A DNA stretch of 64,000 nucleotides, taken from contig CANJBX010000003.1 in NCBI GenBank assembly GCA_947472885.1, forward strand, positions 1 to 64,000, written 5' to 3'. Shown piece by piece: positions 36,044 through 44,984 of this stretch. The notes beneath the pieces were generated by a model. That model was given only the letters and a program-made list of their open reading frames with translations. It ran no database searches and was not told where the DNA came from. Within the stretch, counting starts at the first letter, position 1; the number at the start of each line of letters is the position of its first letter. The stretch comes from Hyphomicrobiaceae bacterium (GTDB lineage: Bacteria > Pseudomonadota > Alphaproteobacteria > Rhizobiales > Xanthobacteraceae). Position numbers and translations under genes: made by a program.

Positions 36044-36073
36044 CATTGCTTCGTCGTTACGCTCCTCGCAATG
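36044..36073. repeat. CATTGC...GCAATG palindromic repeat
   Basis: CATTGC at 36044-36049 and GCAATG at 36068-36073 bracket an internal core reading TTCGTCGTTACGCTCCTC. On the minus strand this matches the widespread intergenic pattern ATTGCGAGGAGC...GACGAAGCAAT known from many proteobacterial genomes. It fills the gap between convergent livF and an SDR gene. Confidence 0.65.
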
Positions 36074-36081
36074 GCGCGAAT

Positions 36082-36972
36082 TTATTTCTCCGCCGTCGTG
36101 CGCAGCTTCCACGGTTCGATGCCAAGTTCCTTCTCGAATGCTTCCGCGCGGTCGAAGGCTTCCATGATGCGCGTAAACCGCTTCTCGACCCATTCGCGCG
36201 GGCTGGAGTGCGTCAGGATGTAGAATTCATCTTCCTGAATGGCCTTCACGACGCGGGCGCCGACCTGCTCGGGTTTCAGGCCATCCTTGATGAGATAGCC
36301 CATGAAATGATCGGCCTTGCGCTCGAACGCGCCGCCAAGGCGATCCGGCCTGCTGCGCGCCGACAGGTGAATGCCGGTATCGACGGCGGCGGGGCACAGC
36401 ACGGAAACGCCAATGTTGTGACCCGCGAGTTCCTGCTCCAGCCCTTCGGAAAGCGCGACGACGGCGTACTTGGTCAGCGAATATGCGCCGGTGCGGAAAT
36501 TCTGATTGACCTGCAGGCCGGCAATCGAAGCCGTGTTGACGATATGGCCGCCCTGGCCATGGGCCTTCATGCGCGGCACGAACGTGGAAACACCATTGAT
36601 TGCGCCCTTGATGTTGACGTCGATCACCCAGTTCCAGTCGGCTTGCGTGATTTCGTCGAGCGGCGTGCCGAGCATCGCGACGCCCGCATTGTTGCAGAGA
36701 ATGTGCAGTGGGCCGAACCGCCTTTCGATCTCGTCGGCGGTCTCTTTCAGAACCTGCGCGTCGGACACGTCCGACACGAAGGCTTCGGTCTGCCCACCGA
36801 GGTTGTGCAGGCGGGCGCGGGCTTCTTCCAGGGCGTCCTTGCGGATATCGACCATCGCGACATTGACGCCGGCCTTGACCAGCGCCGTGGTGATGCCGAA
36901 TCCGATGCCCGACGCCGCCCCGCTGACGTATGCGGTTTTGCCCTTGATGTCCTTCACGCGTGCCACTCCCAT
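36082..36972 (-). CDS. Short-chain dehydrogenase/reductase
   Basis: 296-residue classical SDR. Cofactor motif TAYVSGAASGIGFGITTAL with VDIRKD after the second strand, NNAG at ILCNNAGVAM, catalytic Ser in NTASIAG and Tyr/Lys in GAYSLTKYAV. The acidic residue after strand 2 suggests NAD preference. It is longer than minimal SDRs by a C-terminal extension. Divergent from another SDR 47 bases away, suggesting shared control; the substrate is unknown. Confidence 0.9.
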   Translation of the reverse strand: MGVARVKDIKGKTAYVSGAASGIGFGITTALVKAGVNVAMVDIRKDALEEARARLHNLGGQTEAFVSDVSDAQVLKETADEIERRFGPLHILCNNAGVAMLGTPLDEITQADWNWVIDVNIKGAINGVSTFVPRMKAHGQGGHIVNTASIAGLQVNQNFRTGAYSLTKYAVVALSEGLEQELAGHNIGVSVLCPAAVDTGIHLSARSRPDRLGGAFERKADHFMGYLIKDGLKPEQVGARVVKAIQEDEFYILTHSSPREWVEKRFTRIMEAFDRAEAFEKELGIEPWKLRTTAEK

Positions 36973-37019
36973 TTATCGTCTGAACGCTGTTATATGCCGC
37001 AGTCGCTGCACGGGAGACA

Positions 37020-37871
37020 ATGATGAAGCAAGCAGACCTGTTCAACATTAAAGGCCATGTCGCCATTGTCACGGGCGCAGCCTCGGGGCTTGGCCTCGCC
37101 TATGCCGAGGTGATGGCCGAGAATGGCGCAACCGTCGTGATGGCCGATCTCAATCCGGCGACGCTCGAGGAACATGTAGCGCGGCTGAAGGCCGCCGGCT
37201 GCAAGGTCGAGGGCGCGGTCGTTGATGTTTCAGATACCGATGCGTTGCGCGATGCCATCGACGGAGCGGCCAAGCGTCACGGACGGCTGGATTACCTGTT
37301 CGCCAATGCGGGCATCAGCGCCGGGCCTGGCACCCTGTTGACGCCGGATGGCGCCATCGACAAGTTCGATGTGAAGGCATACCAGCGCGCCATCGACATC
37401 AACCAGACCGCGACTTTGATGGCGATCCGCTTTGCCGTGCCACATATGAAACGCCAGAAATCCGGCAGCATCGTCATTACGGCGTCCATTGCCGGCATTC
37501 AGGCGGAGCCGATCTGCGGCTACGGCTATGTCGCTTCCAAGGCGGCGGTCATCAATATCGCGCGGCAGGCGGCGGTCGAGCTTGCGCCGTTCAACATTCG
37601 CGTCAATTCGATTGCGCCGGGACCGTTTCTCACCAATATCGGCGACGGCCGTCTCAAGAAGCAGCCGGAAGTCGTCAAGCTGTTTGCCGACATGGTGCCG
37701 CTTGGGCGCGTAGCGAACACCAACGAGATCAAGGGCCTCGCGCTGTTGCTCGCGTCACCGGCCGGTAGCTACATCACCGGCACGGTGATCCCGATTGATG
37801 GCGGCGCGACCTGCGTCTCGACTCGCGGCAATTATTCTGCCGCGATACAGCACGATGGCAGCAATCTCTGA
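37020..37871 (+). CDS. Short-chain dehydrogenase/reductase
   Basis: 283-residue classical SDR: cofactor motif IVTGAASGLGLAYAEVM, VMADLN after strand 2 (NAD-type Asp), LFANAGISAGPG in place of NNAG, catalytic Ser in ITASIAG and Tyr/Lys in GYVASKAAV, then IRVNSIAPGPF. The ribosome site GGGAG lies at 37011-37015. Encoded divergently from the other SDR and convergent with hyuB. Confidence 0.9.
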   Translation: MMKQADLFNIKGHVAIVTGAASGLGLAYAEVMAENGATVVMADLNPATLEEHVARLKAAGCKVEGAVVDVSDTDALRDAIDGAAKRHGRLDYLFANAGISAGPGTLLTPDGAIDKFDVKAYQRAIDINQTATLMAIRFAVPHMKRQKSGSIVITASIAGIQAEPICGYGYVASKAAVINIARQAAVELAPFNIRVNSIAPGPFLTNIGDGRLKKQPEVVKLFADMVPLGRVANTNEIKGLALLLASPAGSYITGTVIPIDGGATCVSTRGNYSAAIQHDGSNL

Positions 37872-37884
37872 CACTTGCATCTTT

Positions 37885-37915
37885 CGTCATGCCCGCAACA
37901 AGTGCGGACATGACG
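37885..37915. repeat. Palindrome at convergent gene ends
   Basis: CGTCATGCCCGCA pairs with TGCGGACATGACG around a 5-base loop with one mismatch. It lies in the 48-base gap between the plus-strand SDR and hyuB. Similar hairpins are common 3-prime elements in Hyphomicrobiales. Confidence 0.65.
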
Positions 37916-37919
37916 GCGG

Positions 37920-39590
37920 CTAGGCGTAGTCGCGCGTGGCCGCCGCCTGCGACACCATGCCGGTGCGGACGTCCTCGGCGATTTCCTTCTTGTCGCGCTT
38001 CCTGGGATCGCCCCAGCCGCCGCCGCCGGCGGTCAGGAATATAAGGCGGTCGTCTTTCTCCAGCGGTAGCCCCGTGGCCTTCAGCAGCTTTTCCTCGCTG
38101 CCGTCGGCGCGGATCAGCGTTGCCGCGTTGACCGCGCCCGGCTTGCCGCCGTTCAGTCCCCATGGCGGGTCTTTGGTGCGTTCGCAATTGACGTTGGCCG
38201 ACGCGCTTTGCAGCGCGCGATAGGTCAGTTCGACACCAAGCCCGCCGCGATGCTGACCGGCGCCGCCGGAGTCCTGCCGCAGCGTGAATTTTTCGATCAG
38301 GAACGGATACTGGATTTCCTGCAATTCGACCGGCGCATTGCGCACGTCGCCCTGACAGATCGAGACGGAAGCGCTTTCGCCGTCTTCCTGCGGACGGCCG
38401 CCCCAGCCGCCACCAAAGATATTCATGAGCAGGAAGCGCTGGCCGTCTGGCCGGAATCCGCTGATCGAGCAGCCGCCCATGTCGCCCTTGTGCGCGGCGG
38501 GAATCCGGTCTGGCAGCGCGGGCGCAAGCGCCTTCAGGATCGTATCGATCACGGTCGGCAACGGGATACTGTAGAGCCCGAGCGCCGCCGGATGCTTTGC
38601 GTTGAGAAGCTTGCCTTCCGGCAAAATGATTTCGAGCGCACGGAAGCAGCCTTCGTTTACCGGGGCCTGAGGCTGCGTCACGTTCTTGAAGGCGATGCGT
38701 GCTGCGGCAAGACCGCCCGAATAACCGGAATTGAGCGGGCCGGGCACCTGATCGTTCATTTCGGAAAAGTCGATGACCATGCGCTCGCCGTCGATGATGA
38801 CTTTGACCTTGATGAGAATTTTGAGGTCGAGGTTACGGCCATCGTTGTCGAGGTAGCTTTGGGCCTCATAGGTGCCGTCCGGAATTTTTGCGACGAAGCT
38901 GCGGACTTCGCGGTCGGTGCGGTCCCAGATTGTCTCGATGCAAGACGAAACCGTCTCGGTGCCGTAGCGCTTCACCAGTTCGGCAAAGCGCCGTGCGCCG
39001 AGCTGCGCCGACGCCATCTGCGCGCGCAGGTCGCCCAGCGCGGCATCGGGGAAGCGCAGGTTGTCGGTGATGATCTGCCACAGCGTGTCGTTGCGCTTGC
39101 CGGCCTCGTAGATCTTCAGCGAGCGGAACTGGATGCCTTCCTGATAGATCTCTGTCGTCTGCACGGAGCCGAAGCCGACACGCATGCCGCCAATATCCAC
39201 CCAGTGCGCACGGCTTGCCGCGAACGCGACGACCTTGCCGTCGTGGAAACACGGCGCGTAGATGACGACGTTGTTGAGATGCTGGCCGCAGACGCCGCCG
39301 TGGTTCATGATGATGACGTCACCGGGGTGAAAGCCGTCAAGGCCGTAACGCTCGATGCCGTCCTTCACGGCGACGCCGAGGTCGGCGAGGAAGATCGGCA
39401 GACCGCCCTGGTTCTGCGAAATCATCCGGCCGTCGATATCGATCAGGCCGCAGCAGAAATCGCGCACCTCATAGATCATCATGTTGTAGGCTGATTTGCA
39501 CAGCGCCGTCGCCATTTCCTCGGCATAGGCATTGATGGCGTTGCGTACGACTTCGGCGGTGATCGGATTGACCTGAATATTGGTTGTCAT
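37920..39590 (-). CDS. hyuB: Hydantoinase B/oxoprolinase family subunit
   Basis: 556-residue HyuB-type subunit (ITAEVVRNAINAYAEEMATAL at the start; NHGGVCGQHLNNVVIYAP; GDMGGCSISGFRPDGQRF; C-terminal FLTAGGGGWGDPRKRD). With HyuA it forms ATP-dependent hydantoinase, oxoprolinase or acetophenone/acetone carboxylase-like complexes. Start at 39590, eight bases after hyuA. Which ring or carboxylation substrate is used cannot be told. Confidence 0.9.
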   Translation of the reverse strand: MTTNIQVNPITAEVVRNAINAYAEEMATALCKSAYNMMIYEVRDFCCGLIDIDGRMISQNQGGLPIFLADLGVAVKDGIERYGLDGFHPGDVIIMNHGGVCGQHLNNVVIYAPCFHDGKVVAFAASRAHWVDIGGMRVGFGSVQTTEIYQEGIQFRSLKIYEAGKRNDTLWQIITDNLRFPDAALGDLRAQMASAQLGARRFAELVKRYGTETVSSCIETIWDRTDREVRSFVAKIPDGTYEAQSYLDNDGRNLDLKILIKVKVIIDGERMVIDFSEMNDQVPGPLNSGYSGGLAAARIAFKNVTQPQAPVNEGCFRALEIILPEGKLLNAKHPAALGLYSIPLPTVIDTILKALAPALPDRIPAAHKGDMGGCSISGFRPDGQRFLLMNIFGGGWGGRPQEDGESASVSICQGDVRNAPVELQEIQYPFLIEKFTLRQDSGGAGQHRGGLGVELTYRALQSASANVNCERTKDPPWGLNGGKPGAVNAATLIRADGSEEKLLKATGLPLEKDDRLIFLTAGGGGWGDPRKRDKKEIAEDVRTGMVSQAAATRDYA

Positions 39591-39598
39591 GGTCGGCC

Positions 39599-41650
39599 TC
39601 AGTTGTGTTCGGCAAGCGTGATGACGATGTGGCCCGACGGGTCGATCACGGCGCGATCGCCCGGCGGCAGCCACGTCGTCGAGTTCGGTTCTTCAATGAC
39701 GGCCGGACCAACGATTTCAGTGCCGGCAGCCAGACCTGGACGCCAGACGATGCGGGCATCGAGCGGTTTCGCCGGATCGTCAAACACAACGGCACGGCGC
39801 TGTTCCGGCGCGACTTCTTCCGGCTGCCATGGCGCCGAAAGCCACGCGCCGATGACGTCCTGCATGCGCGCGATGGTGACGACGAGGCGCAGGTTGACGA
39901 TCTCGATAGACTGGTCCGGCGCGGCGTGTCCGTAACGGCGGTCGTGCTGCGCGTTGAATTTCTGCTGCGTGCCGGAAATGTCGCTCGACAGGTCTTCCGG
40001 CTTCTCAACCGGAATCGCAATCGTGTGCTCCTGGCCGCGATAGCGCAGGTCGGCGGCGAACTCAAACTTGCCGTCGGTGTGGCCATCGCGCGCCAGCGCG
40101 TCCTTGCCGGATTGGCGGAGGTCATCGAACGCGCGCTTGGCATCGGTAAGCTGGATGCGCTTGAGTTCACCTACCAGCGTGCGCACGAAGTCCTGCCGCC
40201 AGTTCGCCATCAGCATGCCGAGCGCCGAGAAATTGCCCGGCAGCTTGGGAATGATGACACGCGGGATCGAGATTTCACGCGCAATCGAAACGGCATGCAG
40301 CGGGCCTGCGCCGCCGAATGCGATCATCGTGGTGTCGCGCGGATCGATGCCGCGATTGACCGACACGGCGCGCACCGCAAGCGACATGGCATTGTCGGCG
40401 ATGGTGGCGATGCCGAGCGCGGCGGTCATGGTGTTGAATCCGAGCTTGTTGCCGACCTTGGCGTCGATGGCCTTTTCCGACAGCGATTTATCGAGGCTCA
40501 TGCCGCCGCCGAGGAAGCGATTGCCGTTCAGCCGCCCAAGTACGAGGTTGGCGTCGGTGATGACAGGGTTCTCGCCGCCGCGCCCATAGCAGGCAGGGCC
40601 GGGGTCCGCCCCGGCACTGACGGGGCCGACATGCAAACCGCCGCCATCGTCAACCCAGGCGACCGAGCCGCCGCCCGCGCCGACTTCGATGATATCGACG
40701 ACCGGCAACTGCATCGGCTGGCCCGTGAAGGCATCGCCGATGACATAGCCTTCTTCAATCGGCGCGATGCCGTTGGTAATGAGTGTGCACTTGGCGGTGG
40801 TACCGCCCATGTCGAAGCCGATGGCCTGTTCGATGCCGAGGAATTTCGCGAGATAGCCCGCGCCGATCATGCCGGCCACGGGGCCGGATTCCATCATGGC
40901 GACCGGCTCCTGCCGCGCCTGCTCGATGGACATGGTGCCGCCGTTCGAGCGCATGATCGCGATCTTGCCGGCGAAATTCGCACTGCGCGCGAAGCTCTCG
41001 AATTTGCCGAGATAACGTGACACGCGCGGGCCGACGAAGGCGTTGAGCGCGGTGGTGGACGTGCGCTCGTATTCACGGAACTCGCGCAGGATCTCGTGGC
41101 TCAAGGTCACGAACAGGTTGGAATGTTTTTTGCGCAGGATTTCACCCGCCGCCTGCTCATGCACCGGATTGGCGTAGGCGTGCAGAAAGCAGATCGCGAC
41201 GGCTTCGATGTCAAGCTTCGCAAGCTGTTCGCCGAGCGTTGCGATGGTTTTGGTTTCCATCGCGGTCAGCACTTCGCCGGCGGCATTCATGCGCTCGCGG
41301 ACTTCAAAAGTCAGTTCGCGCGGCACCAGTGGCCGGGGGCGGTGGAAGAACAGGTTGAAGGCGTCGGGCCGGTTGCCGCGTCCCATGAAATAAACGTCGC
41401 GGAAGCCCTCGGTGGTAATCAGTGCGGTCTTGGCGCCGCTGCGCTCCAGCACGGTGTTGATCGCGATGGTCGAGCCATGCAGCATTTCCGTCATGGTAGC
41501 GACATCGCACCTGGCGATCCGCAGCGCGTTGGCTGCGCCTTCGGTCGGATCGGCCGGGACGGTCGAGGTCTTGGACGTGATGATAGCGCCGTTCTGGTAT
41601 CCGACGAGGTCGGTGAACGTGCCGCCGATATCGATGCCGACAATACTCAA
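39599..41650 (-). CDS. hyuA: Hydantoinase A/oxoprolinase family subunit
   Basis: 683-residue HyuA-type ATP-dependent subunit. The actin-like phosphate-binding motif is at the N-terminus (GIDIGGTFTDLVGYQNG), and further family stretches are GSTIAINTVLERSGAKTALITTEGFRD, GFDMGGTTAKCTLI and the C-terminal AVIEEPNSTTWLPPGDRAV. Lies between a Bug receptor gene and hyuB on the same strand, so the receptor probably gathers the hydantoinase substrate or a relative. Confidence 0.92.
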   Translation of the reverse strand: MSIVGIDIGGTFTDLVGYQNGAIITSKTSTVPADPTEGAANALRIARCDVATMTEMLHGSTIAINTVLERSGAKTALITTEGFRDVYFMGRGNRPDAFNLFFHRPRPLVPRELTFEVRERMNAAGEVLTAMETKTIATLGEQLAKLDIEAVAICFLHAYANPVHEQAAGEILRKKHSNLFVTLSHEILREFREYERTSTTALNAFVGPRVSRYLGKFESFARSANFAGKIAIMRSNGGTMSIEQARQEPVAMMESGPVAGMIGAGYLAKFLGIEQAIGFDMGGTTAKCTLITNGIAPIEEGYVIGDAFTGQPMQLPVVDIIEVGAGGGSVAWVDDGGGLHVGPVSAGADPGPACYGRGGENPVITDANLVLGRLNGNRFLGGGMSLDKSLSEKAIDAKVGNKLGFNTMTAALGIATIADNAMSLAVRAVSVNRGIDPRDTTMIAFGGAGPLHAVSIAREISIPRVIIPKLPGNFSALGMLMANWRQDFVRTLVGELKRIQLTDAKRAFDDLRQSGKDALARDGHTDGKFEFAADLRYRGQEHTIAIPVEKPEDLSSDISGTQQKFNAQHDRRYGHAAPDQSIEIVNLRLVVTIARMQDVIGAWLSAPWQPEEVAPEQRRAVVFDDPAKPLDARIVWRPGLAAGTEIVGPAVIEEPNSTTWLPPGDRAVIDPSGHIVITLAEHN

Positions 41651-41725
41651 GAGATTACCTGCTGATCGTTGTGAGGGTGCGTTGGAAAATGTCTCGGCGG
41701 ATTTAACGGGGGCGCGGGCCAGCCG

Positions 41726-42718
41726 TCATTGCTGCTCGATTTTTGCAGCTTTGACGTAGCCTTCCCAGGCGGCCTTATCCTTGATGAGCTGCGCCTGGCC
41801 TTCTTCGGGCGTCGTGATCCACGGATCGCCGCCAAACTTGTTGACGAACTGGCGGGTTTCTTCCGTTGCCTCGATCTCGTTGAACCACTTGTTTAGTTGC
41901 TCGATGATCGGTCTTGGCGTTGCGGACGGTAACATCACCGCGAACCAGCCGAACAGTTCGACGTTAACGCCTTGTTCCTTCATTGTCTGCATGTCTGGAA
42001 GCGCTTGCATCCGCTTGCCGGTCGAGACCGCCAGCATACGGAGGCGGCCTGCCTGCGATTGAACGATGGCCGACTGCGGATCGATCATGCCGTAGTCAAC
42101 GGCGCCGCTGGCGAAATCGTTGAGTGTATCGTTTGCAGTACGGTAGGGAACATCGACGGCTGTGACTCCAGTCGCCACCTTGTAGAGTTCACCCATTACT
42201 TTGCCGACCGTGTTCGATTCAGCGTAGCTTGCCTTCTCCCCCTTGGCTTTCATCGCCTCGGTTAGTTCCCTGAGGTTTTTGTGGGGGCTGTTGGCTGCAA
42301 CCATGACCATGAAGGGCTGTATGTTGAGCGTGGCGGCGACCTGTATATCCTTGACGGGATCGAGCGGCGGCTTCTTGAACAGCCAGTAGTTGGCAGCCAC
42401 CGCTGAGCCAGCGTGGATATAGATCGTATAGCCATCGGGCTTCGCCCGCGCGGTGTATTCGGTCGCGATGTTGCCGGCCGCTCCGACCTTGTTCTCGATC
42501 AGTATCGTGGCCCCGGATTTTTCCCGCAATTTTTCGCCGAAATAGCGCACCATGATGTCTGCGCCACTCCCGGGTGGGAATGCGCAGATAAGGCGAATGT
42601 CCTGGGATGGATATTTTTGCGCAGATGATGTCGTCGGCGTCGCTACCAGCAGGGCGGCGAGGACTGCAGATCCAATTAACGATGAAAGTTTCGCGCTGCC
42701 CGATGTTCCCTGTGCCAT
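41726..42718 (-). CDS. Bug-family periplasmic receptor (hyu operon)
   Basis: 330-residue TTT receptor. Signal region LIGSAVLAALLVATPTTSSA followed by QKYPSQDIRLICAFPPGSGADIMVRY; LIENKVGAAGN and KPDGYTIYIHAG are present. First gene of the hyuAB operon and divergent from a LysR regulator across 161 bases holding a perfect palindrome. No local TctA/TctB. Confidence 0.92.
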   Translation of the reverse strand: MAQGTSGSAKLSSLIGSAVLAALLVATPTTSSAQKYPSQDIRLICAFPPGSGADIMVRYFGEKLREKSGATILIENKVGAAGNIATEYTARAKPDGYTIYIHAGSAVAANYWLFKKPPLDPVKDIQVAATLNIQPFMVMVAANSPHKNLRELTEAMKAKGEKASYAESNTVGKVMGELYKVATGVTAVDVPYRTANDTLNDFASGAVDYGMIDPQSAIVQSQAGRLRMLAVSTGKRMQALPDMQTMKEQGVNVELFGWFAVMLPSATPRPIIEQLNKWFNEIEATEETRQFVNKFGGDPWITTPEEGQAQLIKDKAAWEGYVKAAKIEQQ

Positions 42719-42850
42719 CCCCGTTCCCTTTTCGCAGTGTCTGTTGCCAGGCCGGCCAGGTTGAAGGCTGCTGATGCCGGCCGACCTTCACTCACCATGA
42801 AACTGGACACAACCGGAAGCGGAAGCAATCGGGCGAAGGCTCTATTGTTC

Positions 42851-42866
42851 ATAGTCTATAGACTAT
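42851..42866. promoter_or_regulatory. Perfect 16-bp palindrome, candidate operator
   Basis: ATAGTCTATAGACTAT is its own reverse complement. It begins 29 bases and ends 14 bases before the LysR ATG at 42880, inside the divergent gap between the LysR gene and the Bug-hyuAB operon. Position and symmetry fit an operator where a dimer could block the regulator's own promoter. The protein that binds is not known. Confidence 0.6.
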
Positions 42867-42879
42867 ATGTTTTGGTCCC

Positions 42880-43782
42880 ATGCATGTCAGCTTGCGACGC
42901 CTGGAAGTCTTCATTGCCGTAGCGGATTCCGGGAGTTTTTCCGGCGCGGCCAATCAGCTTGATATAGCCCAGCCTTCCGTCAGCGCCCATATCCGCGGGC
43001 TGGAGCGGGAGGTCGGCGGCGCGGTCTTTGAGCGGCAACGGGGGCGCAAGCCCGTGCTCACCGATCTCGGCCGCAGTGTGCGCGAACATGCCCGTGAACT
43101 GCTTGCGGAGGCCGAAGACCTGCGCGCGGACGTCGTCAGCATTCGCGGAATGGAGGGGAAGCGGCTGGTGCTTTCCTGCCAGCGCTCGCTGGCGAATTTC
43201 GCGCTGAAGGACCAGATCACCCGTTTCGCCCTGACGCGTTCCGATATCCAGCTCACCATCAGAATTGGCACACAGGAAGACGTGGTTGGCGATGTCCGGG
43301 ACGGCATTGCCGACGTCGGCTGTTTCCTGAGCAATGAAGAAATACGGGGGTTAAGCTCGCAGGTGATCGGCGGACAACGGCTGCGCATCGTTGGCGCGCC
43401 CAACCATCCGCTCGCCCGCAAGCGTCGCGTCAAGGCGGCCGAGATCGCCAAACATGGATTTGTGGCGTCGCCGCCTGGCACGCCATTCGGCCGAACGGTG
43501 AACCGCCTCTTGAGCGGCATTGGCATCCGCGACGTTCGGGTCGTGGCGCGGGTGACCGAGTATCAGTTCATGCGCGAACTGGTGGCGGCGGGCGTGGGCC
43601 TCTCTTGCGCGCTCGAAAGCAATATCGAAGCCGATGTTCGCGCGGGCGCATTGAGCCTCATCGACATCAACGCTGCCGATCTGGTGATCGGGATTCGATT
43701 GATTAGTTCGCCGAGCCGGCCGTCATCTTCACAGATGACGACATTGATCGAATATCTGAAGACCTCCGCGCCGAAGCTTTGA
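42880..43782 (+). CDS. LysR-family transcriptional regulator
   Basis: 300-residue regulator. The winged helix-turn-helix occupies residues 1-60 (LRRLEVFIAVADSGSFSGAA, QLDIAQPSVSAHIRGLEREVGG), followed by a linker helix and a type 2 periplasmic-binding-protein-like effector domain. Divergent from the Bug-hyuA-hyuB operon, which it likely controls. No convincing ribosome site is visible ahead of ATG 42880, and a TATA-rich palindrome ends 14 bases away, so a very short or absent leader is possible. Confidence 0.92.
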   Translation: MHVSLRRLEVFIAVADSGSFSGAANQLDIAQPSVSAHIRGLEREVGGAVFERQRGRKPVLTDLGRSVREHARELLAEAEDLRADVVSIRGMEGKRLVLSCQRSLANFALKDQITRFALTRSDIQLTIRIGTQEDVVGDVRDGIADVGCFLSNEEIRGLSSQVIGGQRLRIVGAPNHPLARKRRVKAAEIAKHGFVASPPGTPFGRTVNRLLSGIGIRDVRVVARVTEYQFMRELVAAGVGLSCALESNIEADVRAGALSLIDINAADLVIGIRLISSPSRPSSSQMTTLIEYLKTSAPKL

Positions 43783-43810
43783 CGGCGCGCGCGGAGGCCG
43801 GAGTTTGTGA

Positions 43811-44920
43811 CTATTTCTGCGCGTCCTCGGGACGAATGGCCCATGCGCCGCCAGCCGGCACTGCGACCTTGACCTGATCGCCGACCTTGAGGCCGAGGAT
43901 CGCGGGCGCTTCGATATTGATCCGCACGCCACTGGTCTCGATGGCGATCGAGGTGCGCGGGCCACGGAAGATCGAACTCACGATCTTGCCGGTCCACGAC
44001 AGCGCGCCGTCGGCGGCCTGATCGCCGACGCGGACGCTTTCCGGCCGGACCAGGATAAGGACGCTCTCACCGGGCTCGAATTTCTCGGAGGCGCGCGCCT
44101 TGCCTTGCCAGCCGTTGCCGTTGACGGTGAGCTGGAAATACCTGGTGCCGGCCTCCGGTTCACAAGCGGATACCTTGGCGTCGAGCAGGTTCGGGGAACC
44201 GAAAAACGCAGCGACCATGCGGCTGACCGGGCGCTGATAGATTTCTTCCGGCGCGCCGATTTGCAGGATATGGCCGCCGTGCATGACCACGACGCGATCC
44301 GAAAGCGCCATGGCTTCTTCCTGATCGTGCGTCACGTAAAGGCTGGTGATGCCGAGGCGCTTTTGCAAGGCGCGGAATTCATCACCCATCTGGGTGCGCA
44401 GCCGCGCGTCGAGGTTTGACAGCGGCTCGTCCAGCAGCAGCACTTCCGGTTCGAACACCAGCGCGCGCGCAATCGCGACGCGCTGCTGCTGGCCGCCCGA
44501 AAGGGCAGGTGCCGGGCGCTGGGCAAATTTGTCCATCTCGACGAGGCGGAGCGTCGCCATCACGCGCTGCTCGATCTCGGCCTTGGACTTGCGGCGGATG
44601 CGCAGCGGATAGGCGACGTTGTCGAACACCGTCATGTGCGGCCAGATCGCGTAGGACTGGAACACCATGCCGAGCTGGCGATGGTCCGGCGGCACGAAAA
44701 ATCCCTTTTCGGCGTCGCTCACCACACGGTCGCCGATGCTGATGCGGCCCCCGGTGTTCTGCTCGAGGCCCGCGACCATGCGCAGCGTCGTCGTCTTGCC
44801 GCAGCCGGACGGCCCCAGCAGCGTAACGAACTCGCCACGCTCGACTTTCAGATTGACGCGATTGACGGCGATGACGTCGCCAAACGTGCGGCTTACGTCT
44901 TCGACCAGAACTGCAGACAT
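43811..44920 (-). CDS. ABC transporter ATPase, PotA/FbpC type
   Basis: 369-residue ATPase: Walker A GPSGCGKTTTLRMVAG, Q-loop region MVFQSYAIWPHMTVFDNVAYPL, signature ALSGGQQQRVAIARAL, Walker B LLLDEPLSNLD and a C-terminal TOBE/OB extension (about residues 240-369). Family members import ferric iron, polyamines, phosphonates or sulfate. It is the last gene of the amidohydrolase-Rieske-permease operon, so the cargo is more likely an organic compound; this is inference. Confidence 0.92.
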   Translation of the reverse strand: MSAVLVEDVSRTFGDVIAVNRVNLKVERGEFVTLLGPSGCGKTTTLRMVAGLEQNTGGRISIGDRVVSDAEKGFFVPPDHRQLGMVFQSYAIWPHMTVFDNVAYPLRIRRKSKAEIEQRVMATLRLVEMDKFAQRPAPALSGGQQQRVAIARALVFEPEVLLLDEPLSNLDARLRTQMGDEFRALQKRLGITSLYVTHDQEEAMALSDRVVVMHGGHILQIGAPEEIYQRPVSRMVAAFFGSPNLLDAKVSACEPEAGTRYFQLTVNGNGWQGKARASEKFEPGESVLILVRPESVRVGDQAADGALSWTGKIVSSIFRGPRTSIAIETSGVRINIEAPAILGLKVGDQVKVAVPAGGAWAIRPEDAQK

Positions 44921-44984
44921 CCCACCCTCCGGAAGCCCCGTATTCGGCGGGGCGGCTGTTTTTCTAGTTTATATGCCGTGAATT

